Assembly (NCBI GenBank): GCA_025370845.1
Contig: JAMXFF010000034.1
Coordinates: 1-64,000, forward strand
DNA from: Laspinema palackyanum D2a
Lineage (GTDB): Bacteria > Cyanobacteriota > Cyanobacteriia > Cyanobacteriales > Laspinemataceae
Reading direction: 5' to 3'
DNA: 64,000 nt
The position numbers and the translations under genes are program-made. A model generated the notes under the pieces. That model was not told where the DNA came from. It saw only the letters and a program-made list of their open reading frames with translations, and searched no databases. Numbering within the stretch: the first letter of the stretch is position 1; every line of letters starts with the position of its first letter. Below are positions 39,537 to 48,583 of the stretch, piece by piece.

Positions 39537-42020
39537 TTGGAAGAATTTTTAGACTTAAATGCCTTTACCGTCCTGGTAAATGAGACGGACTATTTAACGG
39601 CTAATTCCGACGTAAAAATTGCAGTAGAGACGGGGATGTTCACCTCGGGATTAGAACATTTTCAACGACATGGAAAACAGGAAGGACGTCAACCGATCGC
39701 CGGATACAATACCGCTTACTTTTTAACAGAAAATGCCGAGGGGGTCGTGGCGACTCATCAGGCGGATTTTATTCTCGCACTGGAGGGAGACGATCGCATT
39801 TTCGGATTAGAAGGAAATGACTTTATTAATGGCAATCAGGGAGATGACATCATCAATGGCAACCAAGGCAATGATACCCTTCATGGGGGACAAGAGAATG
39901 ATGTGTTGCGAGGGGGTCAGGGAAATGATTTCCTATTTGGAGATTTAGGAGATGATACCCTTCATGGGGATTTGGGTGCGGATACCTTAACCGGTGGCAG
40001 TGGCAATAATGTCTTTGAACTGGCCAGGAGAGATGATGTCCCAGGTTTTCGGTCCACCGGCAGCGCCAACTTGCCAGAAGCGGACTGGATTATGGATTTT
40101 AAAAACAATCTCGATCGCATTTACCTAGATGGTGGACTCGCATTTGAAGACTTGCATATTTTTCAGGGGACAGGTGCTTATTCTAGTCATACCATCATTC
40201 AAGATAGAATCACCGCTGACTATTTAGCAATCTTAAATGGAGTTGATTTCGCCACCGTAGAGCGGAATGATTTTATCTCCCTTTCTCCCCCCTCTTCTTC
40301 TGCTCCAGAAATTGTTTTTGCACCCACGCCATCGGTCGGAATCTCTAATCCGCAACCCACTCCCACTCCGGAACCCACACCAGACCCCATTGTTGAACCC
40401 ACACCCACACCCACACCCCCACCGGCACTCACACCAGGCGCGGTGGGATTTAGTGCGCCGATCTTTACAGTAAGAGAAGATGGAACGGCGATCGCCTCTG
40501 TCAGCGTTGTTCGCACCGGTGGCAGTGATGGCGCAATCACTGCCGATGTGATCCTCAGCGATGGAACAGCAACTGCACCCGCCGATTACATCAATGAACC
40601 CATCACCATCACCTTTGGCGCAGGAGATACTACCTCTAAAACTGTCCCGATTCCCATCATCAATGATAGCGCAGTTGAACCCACAGAAACCCTCAATTTA
40701 TCCCTGGGAAATCTCGCGGGTGGTGCAGTATTGGGAACTCAAAATACCGCTATTTTGGAAATTCTTGACAATGATAATCTCAATAATTTAGAACTCACCC
40801 AGGCAACCTATCTCGGAGGTGCTGGAAATGATGAAGCGAGTGCGGTGCTAATTTCTCCCATTGATCGCGCCATTACCGTTGCGGGTAATTTAAACGGGAC
40901 GGCGCAACTCATGCGATTTTCTGAGCGCGGGGATACTCTCTTGTCCCAAATTAATTTAGGCGGAACTGTCAAGGATTTAGATATCGATCGCAACAGTGGA
41001 GAAATCGTCACCGCTGGGGATTTTGGGATTAAAGTATTTGACAGTACCGGCACGAATGTTCTCTGGTCCCAACCGGGAATGGTGGATCGAGTTGCGATCG
41101 CCAATAATGGTGCGATCGCCACCTTAAACATCGCCACAGATACGGTCACCCTTTGGAGTGGGACTGGCACTTCCCTCGGTTCTACCACCTTAACGGGTAC
41201 GGATATTCGTCCCTCGGATATTGCCATCAATCCCCTGAATAATCAGGTTTATGTCACCGGATTTAATCAAGTTTCCGCTGACTTGCAAACCCCCTTTATT
41301 CGCGGATTTGATACGAACTTAAATCTGCTGTGGAATACCTGGGATTACAGTGCCACTGAAGTCACATCCCAAAATTTAGGAGCAGATACGCGGGGAGAAC
41401 GTCTGACCATTGCGGATGATGGTACTCTTTATTTTCTCGGGAAAACTGATGGCGGAAATAATGTTTTTACTCGGGATGAAAATACGATTACCACGAACCT
41501 GGGTAGTCGGTTAATTCAGCAAGACCCGTATAATAATTTATCCGGCGCTGGCAGTGGAGCATTTACCTTTTTTGCTAAAATTGATAGCAATACCGGCATC
41601 ATCGACCGGGGTCAATTTATCGCCACTCGCCTGAGTAATGGCAATGCCAATAGTTTCGATCCTAATTCCATCGCTGTCGATGAAACGGGAAATGTTTACA
41701 TTGGTGGGGGTGCTGCTGCCTCTCTCCAAAACCGGAATTTAAAAACCATTAACGGGGCTCCCGTGGGGAATTACACCCAGGGTGAAATGGCAGTGTTGGG
41801 AGTTTCCGCAGATTTTACTACCCGCAAATTCTGGACTCCGTTAACTCAGTCAGGAGATCTCGATGGGTCAACGGGAACGGTTAATTCCTTTGCCGTGGCA
41901 GGCGATCGCGCAGTGATTTTCGGAACAGTTAATAATCCAGGAGTTGCCACCACCTCCAATGCCATCAATCCCAATCCATTAGGGGGAACCGATGCCTATT
42001 TAGCAACTTGGGTGGTCTAA
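39537..42020 (+). CDS. secreted RTX / Calx-beta / beta-propeller-like calcium-binding protein
   Basis: 827 residues. The TTG start is well supported by GGAGGG six bases upstream. Order: an N-terminal region (1-80); about eight RTX nonapeptides (about 80-160: EGNDFINGN, QGDDIINGN, QGNDTLHGG and so on), which bind calcium in a beta-roll; a conserved RTX tail; a Pro-Thr linker (PTPTPEPTPDPIVEPTPTP, about 275-300); a Calx-beta domain (about 305-410: FSAPIFTVREDGTAIASVSVVRTGGSDGAI, ending EILDND); and a C-terminal SBBP-like beta-propeller region (about 420-827). There is no N-terminal signal peptide, consistent with type I secretion, though the RTX block is not at the C-terminus as is usual. No HlyB/HlyD genes are adjacent. 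It is likely a surface or sheath protein. Confidence 0.88.
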   Translation: MEEFLDLNAFTVLVNETDYLTANSDVKIAVETGMFTSGLEHFQRHGKQEGRQPIAGYNTAYFLTENAEGVVATHQADFILALEGDDRIFGLEGNDFINGNQGDDIINGNQGNDTLHGGQENDVLRGGQGNDFLFGDLGDDTLHGDLGADTLTGGSGNNVFELARRDDVPGFRSTGSANLPEADWIMDFKNNLDRIYLDGGLAFEDLHIFQGTGAYSSHTIIQDRITADYLAILNGVDFATVERNDFISLSPPSSSAPEIVFAPTPSVGISNPQPTPTPEPTPDPIVEPTPTPTPPPALTPGAVGFSAPIFTVREDGTAIASVSVVRTGGSDGAITADVILSDGTATAPADYINEPITITFGAGDTTSKTVPIPIINDSAVEPTETLNLSLGNLAGGAVLGTQNTAILEILDNDNLNNLELTQATYLGGAGNDEASAVLISPIDRAITVAGNLNGTAQLMRFSERGDTLLSQINLGGTVKDLDIDRNSGEIVTAGDFGIKVFDSTGTNVLWSQPGMVDRVAIANNGAIATLNIATDTVTLWSGTGTSLGSTTLTGTDIRPSDIAINPLNNQVYVTGFNQVSADLQTPFIRGFDTNLNLLWNTWDYSATEVTSQNLGADTRGERLTIADDGTLYFLGKTDGGNNVFTRDENTITTNLGSRLIQQDPYNNLSGAGSGAFTFFAKIDSNTGIIDRGQFIATRLSNGNANSFDPNSIAVDETGNVYIGGGAAASLQNRNLKTINGAPVGNYTQGEMAVLGVSADFTTRKFWTPLTQSGDLDGSTGTVNSFAVAGDRAVIFGTVNNPGVATTSNAINPNPLGGTDAYLATWVV

Positions 42021-42054
42021 GTAATTCCCGGATCCGTCAGAAATTACAAAGATA

Positions 42055-42083
42055 GGGACAAGGCAATGCCTTGTCCTTTTTTT
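42055..42083 (+). terminator. rho-independent terminator of the RTX gene
   Basis: GGACAAGGC (42056-42064) pairs with GCCTTGTCC (42068-42076) over a three-base loop and is followed by seven T (42077-42083). It lies 36 bases past the RTX stop. A textbook terminator. Confidence 0.85.
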
Positions 42084-42308
42084 ATGGTCTAAATCCTGCC
42101 AAACGGAGGGGTTTTAGTGCAATGAATTCTCCTCTTTTTGGCCGGAGAGGTTGGGGGAATTTTTCCGGTTTTCTCCCGGGATACTGGGATATTTTGCTAG
42201 TAGCATTTGCACCAGTGGCTAAAATTCATGACTCAAGGTTTTTTGGAAACAATATTGCCACTGCATTAACTGTATTAATTGACCAGAGAGTGAGAGGGGT
42301 TCAGATTA

Positions 42309-43427
42309 ATGAGCATTGGATCGGTTGATTTATCAATTGGCGATCGCATTCCCGCATTCAACTTACCCTGTCAAACCGGGGAGTTGAAGGAAAGCGGGAA
42401 TTTCGTGGGAAAACCCATGATTATTTGCTTTTTCCCCAGTGCGATTCGTATTGATTGTACAGCGCTTTTATCGGGATTGCAGCAGGTACAATCCCACTAT
42501 CGTCAACTCGGCCTAGAATGCTTGGCGATCGGTCCAGATTCCGTGGATTTACATCAGATGATCGCCGCTCAATATGGATTGACTTTTCCGATTCTTTCTG
42601 ATGGCGATCGGCAAGTTAGCAACGCTTATGGTGTAACGGCAGAAACTAACCTTTATGGAACCCCCTCTTTAACCTGTACCTATACGACTTTCGTCACAGA
42701 CACAAACTATCGAGTTATTAAAATTTATCGCAACTTTGACCCTTTTACTCACGCGCAACAGTTACTAATTGACGTAAAACCTTTAATTTTCATTGAAACC
42801 CCGCGCCAAATTTTACAACAAGCGCCGGTTTTACTCATTCCCAATGTTTTAGACCCCCAATTATGCCAGCAACTCATTGAACTCTGGCATACGGAAAATG
42901 GGGAATCCGGTTTTATGCGACAAGTGGATGGAAAAACCGTTGCCTTAATGGATAACAATCACAAAATTAGGCGCGACCATTTTATGCAACCCAGTCCGCT
43001 CAAAGAGCGGATTAAACACCTTTTAGGTTGTCGAGTTACCCCAGAAATTTGGAAAGCACATCACTTTAATGCCACCCGCATCGAAGATTTTCGGATTGTT
43101 TGCTATGACAGCAGCAAAGGTGGATTTTTCCGACCTCATCGCGATAATACCACGGCCGGAACTGCTCATCGCGTCTTTGCTATGACTATTAATCTCAATG
43201 CGGGAGAATATCAAGGCGGTTGTCTCCGTTTTCCCGAATATGGTCCCCATTTATATCGTCCCAATACTGGCAGCGCGGTGATATTTTCCTGTAGTTTACT
43301 CCACGAAGCAACCGATGTCATCGGCGGACGACGCTTTGCTTTATTAAGCTTTTTATATGGGGAAGAAGAAGCACGCCATCGCGCTGCCTACCAACAAGCA
43401 ACTCAACAAAGTGCAGTCTCTGTCTAA
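42309..43427 (+). CDS. peroxiredoxin-like/2-oxoglutarate-Fe(II) dioxygenase fusion
   Basis: 372 residues. Residues 1-165 have a thioredoxin-fold peroxiredoxin (AhpC/TSA) pattern: LSIGDRIPAFNLP, KPMIICFFPSAIRIDC, then YGLTFPILSDGDRQVSNAYGV and FVTDTNYRVIKIY. In the Px3Tx2C signature Pro 43 and Cys 50 are kept but the Thr is Arg 47, so peroxidase activity is doubtful. Residues 185-355 form a prolyl-4-hydroxylase-like dioxygenase: iron ligands His 277 and Asp 279 (RPHRDNT) and His 332 (LLHEATDV), with Arg 341 or 342 (GGRR) to hold 2-oxoglutarate. YQGGCLRFPEYG fits the family. This part looks fully active. It would hydroxylate a protein or small molecule, perhaps redox-gated. It starts 226 bases after the RTX gene terminator. 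Confidence 0.88.
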   Translation: MSIGSVDLSIGDRIPAFNLPCQTGELKESGNFVGKPMIICFFPSAIRIDCTALLSGLQQVQSHYRQLGLECLAIGPDSVDLHQMIAAQYGLTFPILSDGDRQVSNAYGVTAETNLYGTPSLTCTYTTFVTDTNYRVIKIYRNFDPFTHAQQLLIDVKPLIFIETPRQILQQAPVLLIPNVLDPQLCQQLIELWHTENGESGFMRQVDGKTVALMDNNHKIRRDHFMQPSPLKERIKHLLGCRVTPEIWKAHHFNATRIEDFRIVCYDSSKGGFFRPHRDNTTAGTAHRVFAMTINLNAGEYQGGCLRFPEYGPHLYRPNTGSAVIFSCSLLHEATDVIGGRRFALLSFLYGEEEARHRAAYQQATQQSAVSV

Positions 43428-43451
43428 AGATAAAAGAAAGATAAAAGGGTC

Positions 43452-43519
43452 AAAAACCCGGGTTTCTTGACCCGATTTTTGGCAGATTGTTACAAATTTT
43501 GTCAAGAAACCGGGTTTTT
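43452..43519. terminator. bidirectional terminator-like inverted repeat
   Basis: Bases 43452-43471 (AAAAACCCGGGTTTCTTGAC) pair with 43501-43519 with one bulge. T-rich ends occur on both strands (TTTTT at 43515-43519, and AAAAA at 43452 read from minus). It sits between the convergent dioxygenase fusion and the DUF309 gene. The arms are copies of the dispersed palindrome found near 6593 and 33703. Confidence 0.65.
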
Positions 43520-43542
43520 CTTAGCGCTACTGTCCTCCCCGA

Positions 43543-43965
43543 TTAGATAATTTTCACCAGTTTAGGGACTTGCAATCTGGCGATTTCATCCCCTTCTTTT
43601 AGGCTGTCCGAAGTAAATAACTGCTGTGCGAACGCCGCCACATTGTCAGGACCGGACTCCTGCAAATTCACTAAAATTTGTTGACTTTCTGTGATTAATT
43701 TTTCCACATCTATGCTATAATATTCCGGCGAATAATATCCTAATCTACTTATCCCTTCTCCCAATAAAATTGCTGCGCCTCGCCAGTTCAAATTCCCTAG
43801 ATGATAAAGCGATACGGCAATCTGTAGAACCCCTTGATAAAATTTTTTGTCCGGTTCTACTGCATCCATCCATAACGCTTCTAAGGTGTCGTGGCAAGCA
43901 TAAAAATCTTGAGCATTAAACTGGTCTACAGCTTGCCAAAACTCTTCAGGAATCGCCTCTGTCAT
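43543..43965 (-). CDS. DUF309 domain protein
   Basis: 140 residues, all-helical. The DUF309 signature is plain: FNAQDFYACHDTLEALWMDA (His in HD(T)LE) followed by KKFYQGVLQIAVSLYHLGNLNWRGAAILLGEGISRLGYY, a metal-site-like pattern in the family. The biochemical role of DUF309 is not known; members occur widely in cyanobacteria and plastids. The gene is alone on minus. An 11-bp hairpin lies 32 bases upstream of the start. Confidence 0.9.
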   Translation of the reverse strand: MTEAIPEEFWQAVDQFNAQDFYACHDTLEALWMDAVEPDKKFYQGVLQIAVSLYHLGNLNWRGAAILLGEGISRLGYYSPEYYSIDVEKLITESQQILVNLQESGPDNVAAFAQQLFTSDSLKEGDEIARLQVPKLVKII

Positions 43966-43996
43966 CGTATTTAATTCTATAAATTTAAACCCAATT

Positions 43997-44045
43997 ATAG
44001 GCGCTCCATGCTACAGGTTTTTGCTGAAGGGAGCGCCTATTTTTG
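43997..44045. promoter_or_regulatory. 11-bp stem-loop upstream of the DUF309 gene
   Basis: ATAGGCGCTCC (43997-44007) pairs perfectly with GGAGCGCCTAT (44030-44040), with a 22-base loop and five T at 44040-44044 on plus. On plus it would be a terminator, but no plus-strand gene precedes it. On minus it would be part of the DUF309 leader or promoter. The rest of this 446-base gap (to 44411) shows only a HIP1 octamer and GC-rich filler. Confidence 0.4.
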
Positions 44046-44411
44046 TAGTTTACTCCATCAGGCGATCGCTGAACAGGCCCTCCCCCAGCAGGAGCCACCC
44101 CCACCCAAAGTCGGTCCCCCATGAAACGTTCCCCGATATGATTTTGGTTCTTGACCTGTTAAACTTTCTCTGAGACGGGAGGATGGGTCGCAATAGTTGA
44201 GCCAAGGTTGTATTTTTTGCCAGAAATATCCTAATCTAGGCAGCAGGGATGCGATCGCCTTTTGACAAAACGGCCCTAGAAGCCATTCATCCCTGTCACC
44301 AGGGAAAGAATAGGCGATGGTTATTTTAAAATCAACCGATATTTTAGTTTTGCATTATGAACTGACGATGCTCTAACACTCCTCAACCCCTACCCCAAAC
44401 CTAATTAACCT

Positions 44412-44843
44412 ATGGAAGAACTGTTACAACTCAAAGAAAAACTCCTCAAAGGCGATATTCAAGGCTCTTTAGAACTGGTTGAAGAATTGACAGAAATGGG
44501 ACGTAAAGACATCATTAAGACCATTCGCAGTTATGCCGTGATTTTAATGTTACATCTGATTAAGCAGCAAGTAGAGAATCGTTCTACTCGGTCTTGGGAG
44601 GTGTCGATTCGTAATTCGGTCCGGGAAATTCAGCGAGAAAACAAGCGGCGGAAAGCTGGGGGTTATTACTTGAGTCATGAAGAGTTACGAGAAACCTTAG
44701 AAGAAGCTTATCTGAATGCAGTTGATGAAGCATCCCTAGAAGTGGAAGAAGGGCGTTACGAGGTTGGGGAGTTAGAAAGCAAAGTAAATCGAGTAGAAAT
44801 TATCGATCGCGCCTTGGGTTTAATTACAGCCGAATCAGAATAA
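44412..44843 (+). CDS. DUF29 family protein
   Basis: 143 residues, helical, cytosolic. It matches the DUF29 pattern known mainly from cyanobacteria: LKEKLLKGDIQGSLELVEELTEMGRKDIIKTIRSYAVILMLHLIKQQVENRSTRSWEVSIRNSVREIQ. Family members often occur in many copies per genome and their function is unknown. The C-terminal third is strongly acidic (EEAYLNAVDEASLEVEEGRYEVGELE), with LNAVDEA in place of the family's usual YxxAR...A stretch. It is a lone plus-strand gene. Confidence 0.85.
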   Translation: MEELLQLKEKLLKGDIQGSLELVEELTEMGRKDIIKTIRSYAVILMLHLIKQQVENRSTRSWEVSIRNSVREIQRENKRRKAGGYYLSHEELRETLEEAYLNAVDEASLEVEEGRYEVGELESKVNRVEIIDRALGLITAESE

Positions 44844-45314
44844 ATGAGCAAATCTACGGACTTATTCTGTGCCTGGGGAAAACGCGATCGCAGCAATCGG
44901 ATACTCAGGTATCAATCTCCCATGAATCCTGGACTCAATGACACAACCCTCTGCAAATCAAGCTCATCGCCCCCGGTTTCGGGTTTCAGGGAGTAAGCAC
45001 TTCTACTCTCGGTTAGGAAAATCCGGCCTAGAGATTGGCAGGACTTGGACCGGACTACAACGCGACCTGAGTGCCAGCCCGATTTCGAGAATTCTTGGAA
45101 CAAAACTTATTACGAGCTGGCATTCTTTAAGCGTACAATGACAATATGAATAAATTATTTTATTTTTTGGGCAGTCATCCATTTATGGCTTAAAGCAGAA
45201 TAGGTCGGAACGTTATTTTTTTATATCATTCTGCTGATCCTAGCCCACCCTAAACCACGTCCTAATACAAAAACTGTTGAGAGAGCCGAGCTTGTCACAA
45301 CAATCGAGGGAGCA
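44844..45314. other. non-coding region before the pentapeptide-repeat gene
   Basis: 471 bases. A HIP1 octamer lies at about 44885. The 3' half (45150-45240) is AT-rich and may hold the promoter. GAGGGAG (45306-45312) is the ribosome site of the next gene. The two small ORFs around 44912-45141 overlap each other on opposite strands and look random. Confidence 0.45.
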
Positions 45315-46229
45315 ATGAATCGTATGAACGTTAGCGAACTACTTGAACGGTATGAAATGGGTCAGAGGGACTTTTCTGGGGTGGACCTGAGTGGAGCCGA
45401 TCTCAGCCGAACCAACCTAAGCGGCATAAATCTCAGCCATGCCGTGCTGCGGGGAACGAATTTGAGTCGGGCAAATCTGACGAAAGCTGACTTGAGTAAG
45501 GCGGCATTGCAATGGGCGAATCTGAGCTATGCGAAGATGGAAAACGCTAAATTGATGGATGCAGATCTGACCAAAGCGGCGCTCTCCGGTGCAATCTTAG
45601 TTAAAGCCAAATTACCCAGAGCCAAACTCAGTGCGGCGAACTTGAATAGCACGAACCTCAGAAGCGCTAACCTGCGGAGTGCAAATTTGTCTGGGGCCAA
45701 TATGGAATGGGTGAATCTGCGAGCGGCCAATCTCACCGGGACTAACCTCAGTTGGGCGATCCTAAATTGTGCCAGACTCAGCGGTGCGATGCTCTATGGT
45801 GCGAATTTAAACGGCATTACCTTAGAGGGAGCCTATTTAAACGGGGTGGACCTGAATGGGGTCAATCTCAATGGCATCAATCTCAAACAAGCTAAACTGA
45901 GTAACTCTAATTTAGAGGGGGCGAACCTGATTGCGGCTAATCTGGCTTATGCCACCCTGCGATCGGCGAGTTTAATGGGGGCGGACCTCAGTGGAGCCAA
46001 TTTAACCGGAGCCTCTCTCCAGAAAGCTAACTTAAATTGGGCTTCTTTAAATCGGGCGGAATTGGTAGAAGCGGATCTGAGTCATGCCACCTTAGTGGGA
46101 ACGAATGTGGAGGGGGCGAATTTTGCCGATGCGGTTTTACCGGAACTGACGAGGCGCTACTTTTATTTAACCACTGGCGGCAGTTCCAGCTATGAATCCG
46201 AGCGAGTCGTGAGTGCGCCGATGAGTTAG
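45315..46229 (+). CDS. pentapeptide-repeat protein
   Basis: 304 residues. After a 16-residue N-terminal cap (MNRMNVSELLERYEMG) nearly the whole chain is A(D/N)LXX repeats, from about residue 20 to 280: DLSGADLSRTNLSGINLSHAVL, then LNGITLEGAYLNGVDLNGVNLNGINL. This gives about 50 pentapeptides and a right-handed quadrilateral beta-helix, similar in size to the DNA-mimic type but of unknown target. No signal peptide or membrane segment, so cytosolic. The last 25 residues (RRYFYLTTGGSSSYESE) leave the repeat. The start ATG 45315 has GAGG five bases upstream. Confidence 0.93.
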   Translation: MNRMNVSELLERYEMGQRDFSGVDLSGADLSRTNLSGINLSHAVLRGTNLSRANLTKADLSKAALQWANLSYAKMENAKLMDADLTKAALSGAILVKAKLPRAKLSAANLNSTNLRSANLRSANLSGANMEWVNLRAANLTGTNLSWAILNCARLSGAMLYGANLNGITLEGAYLNGVDLNGVNLNGINLKQAKLSNSNLEGANLIAANLAYATLRSASLMGADLSGANLTGASLQKANLNWASLNRAELVEADLSHATLVGTNVEGANFADAVLPELTRRYFYLTTGGSSSYESERVVSAPMS

Positions 46230-46460
46230 GGAGTTAACGCCGATAGGTTGAAGCAGCAAGCGGGGGAATCACCCGCTGTGCTGTGGAGCGGTTGAACAGC
46301 ACCCCCGATCGCCACAACAGTCCCGATACCTGACGGGTCATCCCCCCCGATGAGGTATCAGAACTCTGGGGATGGTTCTCAGAGATTTTTGGGCGCGCCA
46401 GAATAAATGCGATAAAATCCTTTAACAATGGAAAACTCATAACTACCTGCGATTTACCCA

Positions 46461-47255
46461 ATGGGGATGCAACGCTCGCTCTTTCTTCTTGGACTCTCCC
46501 TGGTTGTGGCTTTGGGGGCAGTATGGGGTTGGGTGGTAGTCGGACTCGACTCCGTAACCTGGAAACTAGCGTTATTGATACCGGCTGGATTGGTCCTGTT
46601 TTGGCCGATCGCCCAGCATATTGCCAACAGTTCATCACTCTCCCTGGGAACTAGACGGGAATGCCTTATCGAATTCACCCTCAAGTTCCTGACTAAAACT
46701 ATCATTGGGGTCAGTGCAGTAACTGGAGTGGGAGCATTTCTACTCGCCGGGTTTTGGGCGATTGCTAGGCGTGGGCCTACTGCCAAAGAAACCGCCCTGT
46801 TTGGGGTCCAGTCCTTCGGGGTTACCCTCGCGGCGTTGCTCGTGGCGATCGCCTGTCATTATCTCTTCCGCTTCCTCCTCAAAAAGTTAGGGGCCGTCCA
46901 ACTGGATATTCTCTATTTAGCTGGGGCCGGGGCTACGGTTTTAGCCTGGGGTGGAATCATCGCCGCGCAAACCTGGATAGGCGTCTTGGACGAACCCGCT
47001 GTATCCCAGAGAATCGCGAATTCGGCCTGGATTGCCGTGGTGGGCGTCGGCTATGCCTGGGTGCAAATTCTAGCAGCTACCCCCAACGAGAAAAAAGTAG
47101 TCGTTCCTGATTCATTGATGACAGCTTTCGTGGTCATCTGCGTGGCCATTTTATTTTGGGCCATCGGAAAAGCATCCTTTCCCGTGGCGATGGGACTCCT
47201 GGCTTGGGTGGGCGCGATCGTCTTGGATAAAGAACAGAAAAAGCGAAAATTTTAG
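46461..47255 (+). CDS. polytopic membrane protein of unknown function
   Basis: 264 residues; start either at ATG 46461 or two codons later. About seven or eight membrane segments are visible: residues 6-25, 34-51, 77-97, 113-135, 145-165, 187-204 and 216-250. The loops are short and basic, and the C-terminus (LDKEQKKRKF) is cytosolic. One slightly longer loop is near 53-72. No family is recognised; it does not match transporter motifs I know. It is alone on plus between the pentapeptide gene and thrB, 230 bases after the former. Confidence 0.75.
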   Translation: MGMQRSLFLLGLSLVVALGAVWGWVVVGLDSVTWKLALLIPAGLVLFWPIAQHIANSSSLSLGTRRECLIEFTLKFLTKTIIGVSAVTGVGAFLLAGFWAIARRGPTAKETALFGVQSFGVTLAALLVAIACHYLFRFLLKKLGAVQLDILYLAGAGATVLAWGGIIAAQTWIGVLDEPAVSQRIANSAWIAVVGVGYAWVQILAATPNEKKVVVPDSLMTAFVVICVAILFWAIGKASFPVAMGLLAWVGAIVLDKEQKKRKF

Positions 47256-47343
47256 ATGAGCCATCCCCTTTAAATGTCAAGATAAGAAATTGCAAATCCT
47301 CATCCTCTGCGGCGCGCAACTTTGACTTTTATTTCCTTAAACC

Positions 47344-47435
47344 TCGGGCAAAATTCATCTAAACCCACCCCTAACAACCCCTCCTTGGTCAGGGGAGGAG
47401 TTAGATTTTGCCCAAGGTTAGAAACCCGGGTTCTT
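47344..47435. repeat. inverted repeat plus dispersed palindrome before thrB
   Basis: GGGCAAAAT...ATCTAA (from 47345) pairs with TTAGATTTTGCCC (47401-47413), enclosing a CCCCTCC/GGGGAGG-like inner part. A copy of the dispersed palindrome (AGAAACCCGGGTTCTT, 47420-47435) follows at once, and a decayed copy lies near 47471. It may terminate the membrane-protein transcript. The remaining bases to the thrB start show no other signal. Confidence 0.5.
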
Positions 47436-47574
47436 TACAAAATTTTTGCTCATAAGCCACCCATTAGGAACAGAAACCGAGTTTTTTGTCCGCCGGATTT
47501 AATACTGAACTGACGCCCTCGAAAACTTTTAACTTTTTTCTAAACTGACGAAACGTACTCCCTTAAAACCTTTG

Positions 47575-48582
47575 ATGTCTTCTACCCACTCCACCGTTAC
47601 CGTTACCGTTCCGGCCACCACTGCTAACCTCGGGCCTGGTTTTGACTGTTTTGGGGCCGCATTGACCCTGTACAACCAGTTTAAGTTTTCGGCGATCGCC
47701 CTCAATCCATCCACACCGGATCAAAAAACGCTTCAGATTCTCGTTAAGGGGTTAGAAGCCGATCGCGTGATTGCTGATGAGACCAATCTAGTCTATAAAG
47801 CCTTTGCTAAATTCTACGCCCATCTCGGCCAATCCCCACCGCCGGTAGAAATCGAGATTGAACTGGGAGTTCCCCTAGCGCGGGGACTGGGAAGTTCCGC
47901 AACGGCGATCGCCGGTGGACTGATAGGGGCCAATCACCTCGCCGGAAAACCCCTGACTCTACTGCAACTGGTGGATCTGGCGATCGACATGGAAAAGCAT
48001 CCCGATAACGTCGTTCCCGCCTTACTCGGGGGATGTCGTCTGGCGGCATCGACTCCAGAAGAACTAGCAAGCGATCGCCCCGGTTGGGAAATCTGTGACG
48101 TTCCCTGGCATTCAGAAATTGTCCCAGTAGTGGCGATTCCGGATTTTGAGTTGTCCACGGAAACAGCGCGCCAGGTCCTGCCAACCCACTACACTCGGGC
48201 GGATGCGATTTACAATACTGCCCATTTGGGGTTACTTCTGCGGGGATTAGCCACCAACAATGGTCAATGGTTGCGCGTTGCCATGAGCGATCGCCTCCAT
48301 CAGCCCTATCGCAAAAATTTGATTCCCGGTTATGATGCGGTTCATGCAGCGGCTTTAAATGCGGGAGCCTACGGGTTGACCATTAGTGGTGCCGGTCCAA
48401 CCCTATTGGCGTTATCTTCCCCAGGGCCGTCCGCAGATGTGGCGATCGCAATGGTGGAAGCATGGCAGAAAGCCGGAATCAAGTCCCAGGCGCAATCGGT
48501 GCAAATTGATCAGCGAGGGTCAGTGAGTGTGGAAGCGAAATCTCCCCTTAAACAACCGGCTAACTTTTCTACCCCTGGGTAA
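47575..48582 (+). CDS. thrB: homoserine kinase
   Basis: 335 residues from ATG 47575; the preceding TTG is not needed. GHMP-family kinase that phosphorylates homoserine, the step that commits it to threonine. The N-terminus shows [21 protein letters not shown], the ATP-binding motif is [17 protein letters not shown] (about 102-118) and the C-terminal GHMP part has [16 protein letters not shown]. Length agrees with the family. Its stop is followed within two bases by a foldback repeat, and on the far side lies metX on the opposite strand, which draws on the same substrate. Confidence 0.96.
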   Translation: MSSTHSTVTVTVPATTANLGPGFDCFGAALTLYNQFKFSAIALNPSTPDQKTLQILVKGLEADRVIADETNLVYKAFAKFYAHLGQSPPPVEIEIELGVPLARGLGSSATAIAGGLIGANHLAGKPLTLLQLVDLAIDMEKHPDNVVPALLGGCRLAASTPEELASDRPGWEICDVPWHSEIVPVVAIPDFELSTETARQVLPTHYTRADAIYNTAHLGLLLRGLATNNGQWLRVAMSDRLHQPYRKNLIPGYDAVHAAALNAGAYGLTISGAGPTLLALSSPGPSADVAIAMVEAWQKAGIKSQAQSVQIDQRGSVSVEAKSPLKQPANFSTPG

Positions 48583-48583
48583 G

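Noticed and set aside
42071..42328. 85-codon plus-strand ORF between the RTX gene and the dioxygenase fusion
   Set aside because: Begins inside the terminator of the RTX gene and overlaps the next start; no conserved motif.
46234..46638. 134-codon minus-strand ORF at the start of the membrane-protein gene
   Set aside because: Lies opposite the membrane protein, low-complexity Pro/Arg/Ser content, no ribosome site.
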